Program-made: the position numbers and the translations under genes
Shown here: one piece after another, positions 1 to 9,679 of the stretch
How the letters are laid out: every line of letters begins with the position of its first letter
Numbering within the stretch: the first letter of the stretch is position 1
The notes under the pieces: model-generated
What the model was told of the DNA's origin: nothing
The model's input: the letters and a program-made list of their open reading frames with translations, nothing else
Databases searched by the model: none
Source: Lachnospira sp.
Lineage (GTDB): Bacteria > Bacillota > Clostridia > Lachnospirales > Lachnospiraceae
Assembly: GCA_017621205.1 (NCBI GenBank)
Contig: JAGATQ010000039.1
Coordinates: forward strand, 154,249 to 218,248
Length of the DNA stretch: 64,000 nucleotides
Reading direction: 5' to 3'

Positions 1-89
1 CCCGAAATCGCTGTGGGTTAATGGGAATATCAAGAAATACTAATTCCCTCCCAAAGTCATAAATCCATAGCACATTTCGGTTTTATGCC
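1..89 (+). repeat. Structured inverted-repeat element, copy 1 (cut by window edge)
   Basis: This is the right-hand third of the element seen complete at 280-518 and 22174-22406. It begins with CCCGAAAT, the closing strand of the inner hairpin. It continues through the conserved blocks AATATCAAGAA, CTAATTCCCT and CCAAAGTCA, and ends in ATGCC. It has the same orientation as the 22.2 kb copy. The left part lies outside the window, so the arms cannot be checked for pairing here. Confidence 0.8.
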
Positions 90-279
90 TTCTTGAAGCC
101 ACCCACAGATTCTTTTTGCAATTCTAAGTAGTTCAAGTGGTTACCTGCCTTGATTAGTTCAGAACAGGTTTATTAAGTCTGCGTTAAAGTTTTTCAACTA
201 ATTTATTTTGTAGTAGAAACAGTGCAATTGATTGTTCTAAAACCTTTTGCTAAAAATGGTTTGTCTATAACCTTGAGAG

Positions 280-518
280 GGCATGGAAGGGGGATTGGCT
301 ATGCAATTTGTGACTTTGGCAGGGAATTAGCAGTTCTTGATATTCCACACTATAACCTAGCAATTTCGGGACTGGATGTCCCGAAAAGACGCACTTTGAG
401 CCATGGATGGCGAATGTGCGTCGGTTGCGTCAGCCCATGTTGCCTTCATGGGAATATCTTAGAAATGCTTATTCCCAAACAACGGAACAAATTGTATAGC
501 CAGTCCCCCTTCCATGCC
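280..518 (-). repeat. Structured inverted-repeat element, copy 2 (complete)
   Basis: The outer arms pair across the whole element: GGCATGGAAGGGGGA at the left matches the reverse complement of the right end, ending TCCATGCC. On the minus strand two inner hairpins follow one another. GACGCAC/GTGCGTC (416-422 with 388-394) encloses a loop containing GCCATCCATGGC. TTTCGGGAC/GTCCCGAAA (378-386 with 364-372) has a 5-nt loop. No long credible reading frame fits it; a 126-codon open frame across it is a by-product. It could be a MITE-like or REP-like element or a structured RNA; no transposase is nearby. Confidence 0.85.
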
Positions 519-598
519 ATATTACGGATTATCATAGATTATACATCATACATATTAGTACAATTTCCCCATTTCCAAACAAAAAGTATATTGCCCAC

Positions 599-627
599 TT
601 GAATTATCCCCCAATCTATGCTATGAT
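599..627 (+). promoter_or_regulatory. Probable sigma-A promoter of addBA
   Basis: TTGAAT (599-604) and TATGAT (622-627) are separated by exactly 17 bp. They lie about 36 bp upstream of the preferred addB start codon. Confidence 0.65.
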
Positions 628-662
628 AAAAACAGAACAAACGTTTGATTGGTGGTGCTGTC

Positions 663-3600
663 ATGAAACAATTACATATCATTGTCGGAGGAAGTGGAAG
701 CGGCAAGACAACAAGGTTATACCAGGAACTTTTTTCAGTGGCGGAGGCAGATAGTAAGAAGCAGTGTTTTCTGCTTGTGCCGGAGCAGTATACGTTACAG
801 GCACAGCGGGATGTAGTACATTATTCCAAGCATCATGGGACGCTGAACATTGACGTATTGAGTTTTATTCGTTTGTGCCATAGGATTTTTGAAGAGCTAG
901 GAACTCATGTGAGTGCGGTGCTGGAGGATTATGGGAAGAGCATGCTTCTTCGCAGGGTGCTTGGTGAGGTGGAGCAGGAGCTGTTGCTTTATAGGAATAT
1001 GAAGGACAAGGCAGGTTTTTTAGACCAGTTAAAATCGGTGCTTTCTGAGTTTTACCAATATGATATGTCGGAGAAAAGACTTAGAGAGGTACTAGCTTCC
1101 ATGGAGGAGAACAGCCTGCTTGCCTATAAGCTGCATGATTTGTTATTGATTTATGCCGGATTTGCAGGAGCGTTAGGAGAGCAATATTTAGTTGCGGAGC
1201 AATTGCCTGAGCTGTTTTGCCAAGTGGCGGGGGAGTCTAAACTTTTAAGAGATGCTAATTTTTATTTTGATGGATTTACCGGTTTTACGCCGATTCAATA
1301 TAAGGTGATTGTAAAGCTTATGGAATTAGGAGCAGAGTGCTTTTTTACCATAACGATGGATGAGAATGTGCTGCTTCGGAAGCGTTCCGGTTCTAAGTAT
1401 ATGTTTGCATTAAGCCGTGAAACCTATGACAGTCTGCTTAAGTGTTATGCTTCCCTTCAAGAGAAAGAAGGGTGTGAGGATGTTGATATCATTTCCCTTT
1501 TTGATGTTTCGAATTCCCGTTTCGGGTCTGCACCGGATTTGGCATTGCTGGAACGGTGTTTGTTTCGGGAGCGTTCTTTGCCGGACATTACAGTGGAAGC
1601 ATCGCATGTAGAGGTTTTTGAGGCTGCCAATATGAAAGCGGAGCTTGCGGCAGTTGCACAGAGGATTGACACACTGGTATTAGAGGAAGGATTTCGTTAT
1701 CGTGACATTGCAGTGGTGAGTGGGGATGAGGAGGCATATGGGAAGCTTATAGAACGGATCTTTCCCCAATATCACATTCCTTATTTTTTAGACCATAACC
1801 ATGCGATTATGAATCATCCGGTTGTAGAGGCATTGCGTGCAGTATTGGCAATTGTTTGTATGGAGGGACAGGGGTATACCTATGACCGCATGATGCGTTA
1901 TGTGAATACCGGTCTGGCGGGGATTGATAAGCGGCAGTCCCAGAAGCTTAATGATTATCTTGTTGCAACAGGGGTTATCGGTTTCTATCCATGGCGGGAT
2001 GGATTTTTCAAGGTTCCAAGAAGCTATTATGTGAGGGCAAAGGAACAGGAGGCAAGGCAGAGACAGCTGCAGAGAAAGGATAATTATCTTGCACAGATGA
2101 ACAGGATTCGTGGGCGTGTGATGAGTAAACTGTTACCATTACAGGAGGTGATTTCTTCCGGGGCAACTGTGCGGGATAAGGCAGCTGCAATTTATCAGTA
2201 TATGGTTGACATGCGGTATGAGACATATCTTAAGCAGCGTGCCAAGGAGCTTAACGAGGAAGGGGACTATGTTAATGCTAAGGTGTGGCAGAATATATAT
2301 GGTGCTATGATTGGCTTGCTTGATAAGCTTGTTTCTCTGCTTGGAGAGGTTTGTCTGCCTAACAGTGAGCTGTGTGCTATTTTGGATGCAGGGCTTTCTG
2401 AGCTTGCCCTTGGCTCAATTCCTCCTGCAATGGATGAGGTGTTGGTGGGAGATCTGACCCGGACAAGGCTTGGTAAGATAAAGGCACTATTTGTACTAGG
2501 AGTCAATGATACGAATCTTCCGGTGAACCAGGGTTCCCCGAATCTGATATCGGATAGGGACAGGATTACGCTGGATAAAGGCAGGCTTCATCTCGCCCCG
2601 AACCGTAGTGTTCTTGCCTATCAGGAACAGTTTTATCTGTATCAGATGCTGACGAAGCCATCCGCCCGCCTGATTGTTAGCTATGCCCGTATGAATCTAT
2701 CCGGCGGGGCGATGCGTCCGGCATATTTAATCGAACGGTTACGGACAGTATTTCCGAAGCTTTCTGTTCGTTCTGTAACCAGGGAATGCTATCTTTGCAG
2801 TGAGGAGTCAATACATAATATACTGGCAAGGGGATTGCGACAATATGAGGAGCTTAGTGAGGAAGAACAATATGAGTTTTTAACGCTTTACCAGCTCGTT
2901 AGCCAGAAGGAGGAATACCAGCCAATTTTAAAGGAGTGTCTGAAGGCACTTTCCCTTGGAGGGGAGATGGAACAGCTTGGGCAGGAACTGGCGTTGCGTT
3001 TGTTTGGCAAGCGATTGGTACTTAGCGTGACCCGCCTTGAGAATTATTCGGGTTGTGCCTACGCTCATTTTTTAAATTACGGATTGAAGCTTAAGGAGCA
3101 GGAGACGGCAGATATTGTCAGTGCGGATTTTGGAACGATTATGCATAAGGTGGTTGAGCTATTTACAAGACGGATGAAGGAGGAAGAGATTTCCTATGCG
3201 GCTTTGACGCAGGCAGATTTTGTAAGCAGGGCATCGGATTGTGTCAAGGAGGCAATGCTGTCGGAGGGTTATGATTTTACAGAGGAGACGGCGAGAAACC
3301 GATATGTGGAGCAGACAGTTATGCGTATGGCGAAACGGAACCTTTTGATGCTGTGCAGGCATATTAATCTTGGCAATTTTGTTCCACAGGATTTTGAGAT
3401 TACCTTTGGGGATGATGGGGAGCTTGACGCACCGGTCTATGAGCTTGATAATGGAGGACAGATTTCCTTAAAGGGTACCATTGACCGTGTGGATACCTAC
3501 GAGGCTTCGGATGGCTTAGTGTACCTTAAGATTATAGATTATAAAACGGGCAGCACGAAGCTGGATTTGACAAAGGTGTATTATGGACTGCAATTGCAGC

Positions 3601-4142
3601 TTCTTACTTATCTGCTGGTTGCGAAGCAAAGCTATCCTGCCGGGGCAGAGAAGGTGGCGGCTGCGGCACTTTACTATCATATTAAGGATCCGGTTATGGA
3701 TTATGAGAATGCAGGGACAGAGTCCATGGAGGATGATGCTGCGTACCGGAAGCTGGTCAATGATACCTTCAAACAAAATGGTGTGGTATTGGCGGATGAT
3801 ATTGTCGTAGGGAATATGGAGAAGGCTGTATTGCAGAACAAGGAACGTTACCAGTGTGAAAGTATCCCTGTTGCTTACACTAAGGATGGAGAGTTTACTA
3901 AAACGAGCCGGGTTTATGACCGGGAACAGATGAGAGAGCTTCTTTTCCATACCGAACAGCAGATTGAGAGCCTTGGGCAGAGGATGCTTCTTGGTGAGAT
4001 TGCACCAGAACCTTATAGATATCAGAAAACAGGCTCCTGTACCTACTGTCCGTACAGTGGAATTTGCCAGATAACGGAAAACGAGTCTTGTGTGCGAAGA
4101 CTTGAGACGAAAACCATGGAAGATTTTCAGATAGAAGCATAA
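663..4142 (+). CDS. addB: AddB subunit of AddAB helicase-nuclease
   Basis: AddB pairs with AddA to process double-strand breaks for RecA-dependent recombination. The 1159-residue length is normal for the family. A Walker A motif (GGSGSGKTT, residues 9-17) opens the protein. The C-terminal nuclease domain shows IDYKTG near residue 957. The four cysteines expected for the AddB 4Fe-4S cluster are present: C798 and, near the end, C1126, C1129 and C1135 in CTYCPYSGIC. The ATG at 663 is preferred over an in-frame TTG at 645 because GGTGG lies at a suitable distance upstream and the motif then starts at the usual position. addA follows 13 bp downstream behind AAGGAGG, so the two are co-transcribed. 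Confidence 0.96.
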   Translation: MKQLHIIVGGSGSGKTTRLYQELFSVAEADSKKQCFLLVPEQYTLQAQRDVVHYSKHHGTLNIDVLSFIRLCHRIFEELGTHVSAVLEDYGKSMLLRRVLGEVEQELLLYRNMKDKAGFLDQLKSVLSEFYQYDMSEKRLREVLASMEENSLLAYKLHDLLLIYAGFAGALGEQYLVAEQLPELFCQVAGESKLLRDANFYFDGFTGFTPIQYKVIVKLMELGAECFFTITMDENVLLRKRSGSKYMFALSRETYDSLLKCYASLQEKEGCEDVDIISLFDVSNSRFGSAPDLALLERCLFRERSLPDITVEASHVEVFEAANMKAELAAVAQRIDTLVLEEGFRYRDIAVVSGDEEAYGKLIERIFPQYHIPYFLDHNHAIMNHPVVEALRAVLAIVCMEGQGYTYDRMMRYVNTGLAGIDKRQSQKLNDYLVATGVIGFYPWRDGFFKVPRSYYVRAKEQEARQRQLQRKDNYLAQMNRIRGRVMSKLLPLQEVISSGATVRDKAAAIYQYMVDMRYETYLKQRAKELNEEGDYVNAKVWQNIYGAMIGLLDKLVSLLGEVCLPNSELCAILDAGLSELALGSIPPAMDEVLVGDLTRTRLGKIKALFVLGVNDTNLPVNQGSPNLISDRDRITLDKGRLHLAPNRSVLAYQEQFYLYQMLTKPSARLIVSYARMNLSGGAMRPAYLIERLRTVFPKLSVRSVTRECYLCSEESIHNILARGLRQYEELSEEEQYEFLTLYQLVSQKEEYQPILKECLKALSLGGEMEQLGQELALRLFGKRLVLSVTRLENYSGCAYAHFLNYGLKLKEQETADIVSADFGTIMHKVVELFTRRMKEEEISYAALTQADFVSRASDCVKEAMLSEGYDFTEETARNRYVEQTVMRMAKRNLLMLCRHINLGNFVPQDFEITFGDDGELDAPVYELDNGGQISLKGTIDRVDTYEASDGLVYLKIIDYKTGSTKLDLTKVYYGLQLQLLTYLLVAKQSYPAGAEKVAAAALYYHIKDPVMDYENAGTESMEDDAAYRKLVNDTFKQNGVVLADDIVVGNMEKAVLQNKERYQCESIPVAYTKDGEFTKTSRVYDREQMRELLFHTEQQIESLGQRMLLGEIAPEPYRYQKTGSCTYCPYSGICQITENESCVRRLETKTMEDFQIEA

Positions 4143-4155
4143 GGAGGAGTAACCG

Positions 4156-7100
4156 ATGGGAACAGAACAGATGACAAAGGCACAGAGACAGGCAGTTGAA
4201 ATCCGTGAGAGAAATATATTGGTTGCTGCTGCAGCGGGTTCTGGTAAGACATGGGTTTTGGTAAAACGAATCATTGACAGGATGTGCAGCGAGCATTTCG
4301 ATGTCACTTCCTTTTTACTTGTTACCTTTACCAAAGCAGCAGCGGCAGAGATGCGGGGCAGGCTTAGTGCTGCAATACATGAACAGCTTGTTAGGGAAGA
4401 GGAGACTGGAAAAAATAGTGAGATGCTTTCGTTTTGGAGAGAACAGGAGACTTTGGTGTATCAGGCACCGATTTCCACGATTGATAGCTTTTGTTCCGAT
4501 ATAGTAAAGCAATATTTCATGAGAATTGATGTAGATCCCAATTACCGTATTGCTGACGAGGGGGAGCTTAAGATACTGAAGAATGAGGTGGTAGACAGGC
4601 TGTTGGAAAAGCAATATGAGGTACTTTCCGAGGATTTTGTCAGACTTTTAGAATGTTATGCTCCGGGACGTACAGATGGCAAAATTGCCGAGCTGATATT
4701 GGGACTTTTCGAGTTTCAGATGTCCCATCCGGACCCGGATGCCTGGATTGCACAGAGTGAAGCGGCCCTAAAGGATGGTTCACTCTGGTATGGAATGCTT
4801 CTTATTCATACAAGGCAGATGATTGCTTCTGCGATTGAGGAGCAGCAGATGGTGATGGAATATATTGATGAGGAGATGGGAGATGTTGCTGCCAAGGCAC
4901 TTGATAAGCTTAAAGAAGTACTTTCCGAGGATGGCAGATTGTTGTTAAAGCTTTATGAAGAAATTGCTGGTGGGAATGTCAATGATTTTGATGGAGATAA
5001 TGATGCATATGGCAAGTGTGACTGTGATTTAGATGAGAATCGCAGCAAGATGGAGCATCTTTATTCCATGCTGCAACAGCTTAAGTTTCCGACGCTTCGT
5101 TTTTCTAAGGATGTTACTGATGCAGATAAGGAGTGGATAAAGGAACGGCGGGAGCATTATAAAAAGCTGGTTATGGAGCAGCTTAAGAAGAATTATTTTC
5201 AGATTCCGGTTTCTGTTTTAGAGGAGGATAGGGGTAAGGTATATCCGGTAATGCACAAGCTGCTGCTTTTAAGCCAGGAATTTCGCAAGGAATATGAGAA
5301 GGAAAAACGACGGAAGAATATTGCGGATTTTTCTGATGTAGAGCATATGGCGCTGCATATTTTGACAATGCAGGGAGAGGATGGGGCATTTCATCCCTCG
5401 GATATTGCATTGCAGTTACGGGAAGAATATGCAGAGATTATGATTGATGAATATCAGGATAGCAATTATCTTCAGGAGACAATTCTTTCTTCCGTCGCTA
5501 CGGATAATATGTTTATGGTAGGGGATATGAAGCAGAGTATTTATCGTTTCCGCATGGCAAGACCGGATTTGTTTGTCGGCAAATACCAAAGCTTTCCTGC
5601 CTATGAGGAAGGGATTAGGGCAGATAGTGTTAAGGTGGAATTAGACCAGAATTTCCGAAGCTCCCCCAATGTATTAGAGAGTATTAACTATATATTTTAC
5701 CGGATTATGGGCAAAAGCATTGGGGAAGTAGAATATGATCAGACTGCCGCCTTAAAGCCGGGAGCGAATTACCCAGTTCCGAAAAGAGAGCAGTTTGAGT
5801 CGGATACGCTCCTGTTTGAAGAGTGTGATTATGACAATCAGACAGAGCTTTTGCTTTATGATACTAATCATGAGGAAGAAGCGGATAAGGTGGAAGCAGA
5901 GGCAAGGATGATTGCGTGCCGTATTCATCAGATGCTCTGCCCCGGAAGCCATATGATGGTGAAGGCTTATGAAGATAAGGAGACGAAAGAAGTGTTTTAC
6001 CGTCCGGCTAAATATAGTGATATTGTGGTATTACTGCGTTCCCCATCCTCATCGGCTGCTGTATTTTCCAAGGTGTTTCAGGATTGTGGGATTCCCGCCT
6101 TTGTGGAACGGACGAAGGGATATTTTTCTGCTCCGGAGGTAGAGCTGATGCTCAATTATCTTAGGGCATTGGATAATGGCAGAAATGATATTGCTATGGC
6201 AGCCGTGCTTCACAATTATTTTGGAGAGATTTCCTCTAAGGAACTGGCTTTTGTAGTGTGTGAGATAAGGGATCTTCTAAACGATGGGGCATACCAGACA
6301 CAGGGGGATGAGAGAAAGGATGCATGTGCAGGGGCATTTCAAGATACAGATATCCTTTATGGGAAGGTAGTGTGCTGGCTGTCTCTTTATGAGGAGGGTG
6401 TGCTGTGTTATGACGGACAGGCACATCAAATTGATATTCCATCACTGGCAAAACGCCTTAAGCATTTTGTGACACAGTATGAACGATTTCAACGGCTTTC
6501 TATGGAGCGGTCTGTTGGTGAGCTGCTCCAATGCATCTATGAGGAGAGTGGGTATTGGCGTTATGTTTCTACTTTGCCTGCAGGTGAGCGTAGATGTGCG
6601 AACCTTGATATGCTGGTACAGCGTGCCAATGAGTATGAGAATACCGGATTTAGGGGATTGTTTCAGTTTGTCCGCTACATTGAGCAGCTTCATAAATATG
6701 AGGTGGATTTTGGAGAGCCGAACCTGCTTGGCGAGGAAGATAATGTTGTCCGTATTATGTCGATTCATAAGTCGAAGGGCTTGGAGTTTCCGATTGTTTT
6801 TGTTAGCCAGATGGCAAAGCAGTTTAATGAGATGGATTTGCGGGCAGATATATTATTGCACGAGGATTATGGACTGGGACCTAATTATATTGATACCAAG
6901 CTTAGAATTCGCCGAAAGACGGTTATGCGTATGGCTCTTGCATTAGATTCGAGGAAGGCAATGCTTGGTGAGGAGCTTAGGGTGTTGTATGTTGCTTTGA
7001 CCAGGGCAAAGGATAAATGTATTATGACCGGGTGTGTGGAGGATATGGAAGAAACCTTTAAAAAGCTTCCGTTGCCGGACTATGCAGGAATCTATATGGC

Positions 7101-8088
7101 TCATTCTTATCTGCAATGGATATTGATGGCACTTAGTTCCCATGACGTGCTTTCTTTACCGCTGTCACAGGCAGGATGTTATATTCAAAAGGAGCAGGCT
7201 ATAAAGCCTTCCTGTCAGGCAGCCTTTTCCTTTCATTGCTTTCATGAGGAGAGTATCAAGCGTATGATGGATTTACAGAGTGTGGAACACAATCTGGATT
7301 ATAAAGAGCTGGAACAAAAAGCCCGTATGATACCAGAGGAACAGGTAGAAGTTTTACATTCCCGTATTATACGTCAATATCCTTATCTGAATGCGACCAC
7401 GCAGGCGGGCAAGTACTCTGTCAGTCAGTTAAAGGCGGCTTATATGGAGGAGACACAATCTGTACAGCTTTTTTCTGATCAGGAACTGCCCGGTGGGAAG
7501 GATGAGCCTCTGGTGCCAGAATTTATACAGGAAGCCTCTAAGCAGCCTGCCAAGCTTACGGGTGCTGTCCGTGGAACTTATATTCATAAGTTTATGGAGC
7601 TTTATGATTTTGATAAGGGAGCGGATGAGGAGGAATACAGCCGGGTGTTGAAGGAGCTTGCTAAAAGAGGCATGAAAGGGCTGTCGGAAGTATTTTCTTT
7701 TGATGTGGTAAAACGGTTTTTTGCCTCTTCCCTGGCACAGGAGATGGTATCAGCCCAGAGACAGAACCGCTTGTTTAAGGAGGCACAATTTGTGGTTGGA
7801 TTTCCTGCTAATGAAGTGCTTGGCGGGGAGCATTGTATGGGAATGGAAGAAGAAACCATGCTGGTGCAGGGAATTATTGATGCTTATTATGAGCAGGACG
7901 ATGGCACATTAGTGATTATGGATTACAAGACGGACCAGATAGCAGCATTAGAAGAGCTTAAGGAACGATATCAGCTTCAGATGAAATATTATAAAAAGAC
8001 ATTAGAACAGATAACCGGAAAAAGGGTCTGTCGTGTGGTATTGTATTCTTTTTATAAGCTTGAGGAGATATGTATAACAGACCTATAA
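4156..8088 (+). CDS. addA: AddA helicase-nuclease subunit
   Basis: This is a UvrD/Rep-like SF1 helicase fused to a RecB-type nuclease, the motor partner of AddB. Visible motifs are Walker A (AAAGSGKT, K31), motif II DEYQDSN near residue 431, the helicase segment VRIMSIHKSKGLEFP, LRVLYVALTRAKDK, and the C-terminal nuclease motif IMDYKTD near residue 1256. At 1310 residues it is slightly longer than the roughly 1230 of well-known AddA proteins. Its ribosome binding site AAGGAGG sits just after the addB stop. Confidence 0.96.
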   Translation: MGTEQMTKAQRQAVEIRERNILVAAAAGSGKTWVLVKRIIDRMCSEHFDVTSFLLVTFTKAAAAEMRGRLSAAIHEQLVREEETGKNSEMLSFWREQETLVYQAPISTIDSFCSDIVKQYFMRIDVDPNYRIADEGELKILKNEVVDRLLEKQYEVLSEDFVRLLECYAPGRTDGKIAELILGLFEFQMSHPDPDAWIAQSEAALKDGSLWYGMLLIHTRQMIASAIEEQQMVMEYIDEEMGDVAAKALDKLKEVLSEDGRLLLKLYEEIAGGNVNDFDGDNDAYGKCDCDLDENRSKMEHLYSMLQQLKFPTLRFSKDVTDADKEWIKERREHYKKLVMEQLKKNYFQIPVSVLEEDRGKVYPVMHKLLLLSQEFRKEYEKEKRRKNIADFSDVEHMALHILTMQGEDGAFHPSDIALQLREEYAEIMIDEYQDSNYLQETILSSVATDNMFMVGDMKQSIYRFRMARPDLFVGKYQSFPAYEEGIRADSVKVELDQNFRSSPNVLESINYIFYRIMGKSIGEVEYDQTAALKPGANYPVPKREQFESDTLLFEECDYDNQTELLLYDTNHEEEADKVEAEARMIACRIHQMLCPGSHMMVKAYEDKETKEVFYRPAKYSDIVVLLRSPSSSAAVFSKVFQDCGIPAFVERTKGYFSAPEVELMLNYLRALDNGRNDIAMAAVLHNYFGEISSKELAFVVCEIRDLLNDGAYQTQGDERKDACAGAFQDTDILYGKVVCWLSLYEEGVLCYDGQAHQIDIPSLAKRLKHFVTQYERFQRLSMERSVGELLQCIYEESGYWRYVSTLPAGERRCANLDMLVQRANEYENTGFRGLFQFVRYIEQLHKYEVDFGEPNLLGEEDNVVRIMSIHKSKGLEFPIVFVSQMAKQFNEMDLRADILLHEDYGLGPNYIDTKLRIRRKTVMRMALALDSRKAMLGEELRVLYVALTRAKDKCIMTGCVEDMEETFKKLPLPDYAGIYMAHSYLQWILMALSSHDVLSLPLSQAGCYIQKEQAIKPSCQAAFSFHCFHEESIKRMMDLQSVEHNLDYKELEQKARMIPEEQVEVLHSRIIRQYPYLNATTQAGKYSVSQLKAAYMEETQSVQLFSDQELPGGKDEPLVPEFIQEASKQPAKLTGAVRGTYIHKFMELYDFDKGADEEEYSRVLKELAKRGMKGLSEVFSFDVVKRFFASSLAQEMVSAQRQNRLFKEAQFVVGFPANEVLGGEHCMGMEEETMLVQGIIDAYYEQDDGTLVIMDYKTDQIAALEELKERYQLQMKYYKKTLEQITGKRVCRVVLYSFYKLEEICITDL

Positions 8089-8170
8089 TGCTACAATGCA
8101 CTAGCATCATATACGAAGTTTCAGTATTGGAATGTATAGTTTGATTCATTTGCGGAAACACTCCTTTTAG

Positions 8171-8190
8171 AGAACAGCGAAGTCTGTTCT
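8171..8190. other. Short inverted repeat before the SASP-like gene
   Basis: AGAACAG and CTGTTCT flank a 6-nt loop in the 125-bp gap after addA. No T-run follows, so it is not a classical terminator. It may be an operator or a leader hairpin. No convincing sporulation sigma-factor promoter was seen. Confidence 0.35.
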
Positions 8191-8213
8191 ATCAGGAAAG
8201 GAAGTGTGTTATA

Positions 8214-8414
8214 ATGGCAAGTGATAAGAAGAATCCGCCAGAGGATTTCTGTTTTGAAGAGCTTTCTGACGAGGAGCGTTTAAAGTATGAGGTAGCAATG
8301 GAGCTTGGACTTTATGACCGGGTGCTTGAGAAGGGATGGCGTTCATTGTCGGCCAAGGAAACAGGTAAGATAGGTGGTATTGTTTCGAGAAGACGCAACA
8401 AGGAAGAGCAATGA
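8214..8414 (+). CDS. Small acid-soluble spore protein, alpha/beta-type-like
   Basis: This 66-residue protein has the core pattern of alpha/beta-type SASPs: KYEVAMELGL (residues 24-33), GW near residue 41, and the second helix signature SAKETGKIGG followed by a basic tail. Proteins of this family coat spore DNA and protect it from UV and heat. The acidic first 20 residues are not typical of the major SASPs, so this may be a minor or divergent member. The start ATG follows AAAGGAAG. It is the only direct hint of sporulation in the window. The identification rests on motif similarity read by eye. Confidence 0.72.
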   Translation: MASDKKNPPEDFCFEELSDEERLKYEVAMELGLYDRVLEKGWRSLSAKETGKIGGIVSRRRNKEEQ

Positions 8415-8441
8415 GAAGGTTAGAAAGGGAAGGTACAAAGG

Positions 8442-9248
8442 ATGGAGGTATACACAAGCTTTGCACAGGTGTATGATGCATTGATGGACGACATTCCTTA
8501 TGATGCGTGGTGTGAATATGTGAATGTGTTGTTAAAAGAGTATCAGATAGAAGATGGAGCACCAATTTTAGAACTGGGCTGTGGAACAGGAAACATAACC
8601 AGACGACTGGCGGGGCAAGGCTACCGGATGATTGGACTTGACCTGTCAGAGGAGATGCTCTCTATTGCCAAAGAGAAGCAGATGGAGATATATGATACAT
8701 CTGGTGCAGAGCTTGATTTCAGTAGTCAGTCAGTCAATGATATAGATCATATTTTGTATATTAGGCAGGATATGAAGGAGTTTACGCTAGGGGAGTGTGT
8801 ATCAGTAATTATCAGCCTTTGTGACAGTATGAATTACATGCTTGATGACCAAGAGCTTTTATCGGTTTTAAAGCGGGTGAAAGAGCATTTGGCACCGGGT
8901 GGAATATTTATTTTTGATATGAAGACTCCTTATTTTTATCAAGAGATATGTGGAAATAATGTTTTTGCAGAGGACAGGGAAGATGTCAGTTATATATGGG
9001 ATAATTGTTTTGATGAAGAAAGAAGGATTAATGAGTATGCCCTTACCCTGTTTGTTCCATTTAAGGAGGATTCTTCTAATCTGTGGCAGAAGTTTACGGA
9101 ATTTCATTATCAAAGGGCATATGAAATTTTTGAAGTAAAACGGATGATTAAAGAAAGTGGCTTGACGCTTCATGCATGCTACGAAGCATTTACTCATAAA
9201 AAACCGGGAAAGAAAACGGAACGGGTCTATTACATAGTGGGAAGTTAA
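8442..9248 (+). CDS. Class I SAM-dependent methyltransferase
   Basis: This 268-residue protein has the Rossmann-fold methyltransferase motifs: ILELGCGTGNITRRL (motif I, near residue 42), MIGLDLSEEMLSIA (motif II), and LAPGGIFIFDMKTPY (post-motif). The N-terminus, YTSFAQVYDALMDDIPYDAW, is typical of a widespread Firmicutes methyltransferase group of unknown substrate. It follows the SASP-like gene by 27 bp and probably shares its transcript. No substrate can be assigned from the sequence. Confidence 0.88.
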   Translation: MEVYTSFAQVYDALMDDIPYDAWCEYVNVLLKEYQIEDGAPILELGCGTGNITRRLAGQGYRMIGLDLSEEMLSIAKEKQMEIYDTSGAELDFSSQSVNDIDHILYIRQDMKEFTLGECVSVIISLCDSMNYMLDDQELLSVLKRVKEHLAPGGIFIFDMKTPYFYQEICGNNVFAEDREDVSYIWDNCFDEERRINEYALTLFVPFKEDSSNLWQKFTEFHYQRAYEIFEVKRMIKESGLTLHACYEAFTHKKPGKKTERVYYIVGS

Positions 9249-9299
9249 TGTACAGTAAGAGTATCTGTTTTTGGGGGATAATAATTATTCCTCTGGCTC

Positions 9300-9343
9300 T
9301 TGACAGTATTTCTTTCGTGTGTTATCCTTACAGTTAGTATAAT
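9300..9343 (+). promoter_or_regulatory. Probable trp operon promoter region
   Basis: TTGACA lies at 9300-9305 with TTATCC 16 bp further on. A perfect TATAAT lies at 9338-9343 but has no good -35 at 17 bp. One of the two -10 elements should start the T-box leader beginning about 9350-9360. Confidence 0.5.
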
Positions 9344-9359
9344 AATAAACAGACAAAAT

Positions 9360-9662
9360 CAATGAGCAAAGAGAGTACCTTTTGAGATGATGTCACAGAG
9401 AGCCGGGGGGCTGGAATCCGGTACAGAAGGCAGAAGGGAATGGGTTTGTGAGATGCAAGGTGAATGTTAGTAGCTGATGCCGTGTCCGCACGTTATAGCG
9501 GTAAGATATCAAGAGTTTTCTTTGTATCAATAAAGAGGCGCAAAGCGGTGGCAAGTATTTTCCGGTTGGAAGATGCTTATTTTTTTGCCATTTCTCTGCG
9601 TGAACAAGGGTGGCACCACGATAATTCGTCCCTGATAGGAATATCAGTGGACTTTTTTTATT
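9360..9662 (+). promoter_or_regulatory. T-box leader, predicted tRNA-Trp sensing
   Basis: The conserved T-box AAGGGTGGCACCACG lies at 9606-9620, followed at once by a CGTCCCT...GGAC terminator. The Stem I region carries the usual AGAGAGCCGG block (9399-9408). T-boxes read the charging of a tRNA through its anticodon and the NCCA end: uncharged tRNA stabilises the antiterminator. The downstream genes are all trp genes, so tRNA-Trp is the expected ligand. A TGG in GGGAATGGG (9441-9443) is the best specifier candidate, but I did not fold Stem I to prove it. Confidence 0.9.
9628..9659 (+). terminator. Attenuator terminator of the trp T-box
   Basis: GTCCCTGATA pairs with TATCAGTGGAC around a GGAA loop with one bulged base, then runs into TTTTTTT. 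It lies 20 bp before trpE and competes with the antiterminator that contains the T-box sequence. Confidence 0.9.
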
Positions 9663-9679
9663 GTCAGGAGGATGATGGA

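Noticed and set aside
222..602. A 126-codon open frame near the window start
   Set aside because: It runs through the inverted-repeat element, has no ribosome binding site, and its translation shows no protein-like domain.
3516..4334. A 272-codon minus-strand frame at the addB/addA junction
   Set aside because: It lies opposite two strong genes, has no ribosome binding site and no recognisable motif; it mirrors coding composition.
9464..9679. N-terminal extension of trpE by 72 codons
   Set aside because: It would translate the T-box leader and its terminator; the GTG at 9680 has a proper ribosome binding site and gives the normal TrpE length.
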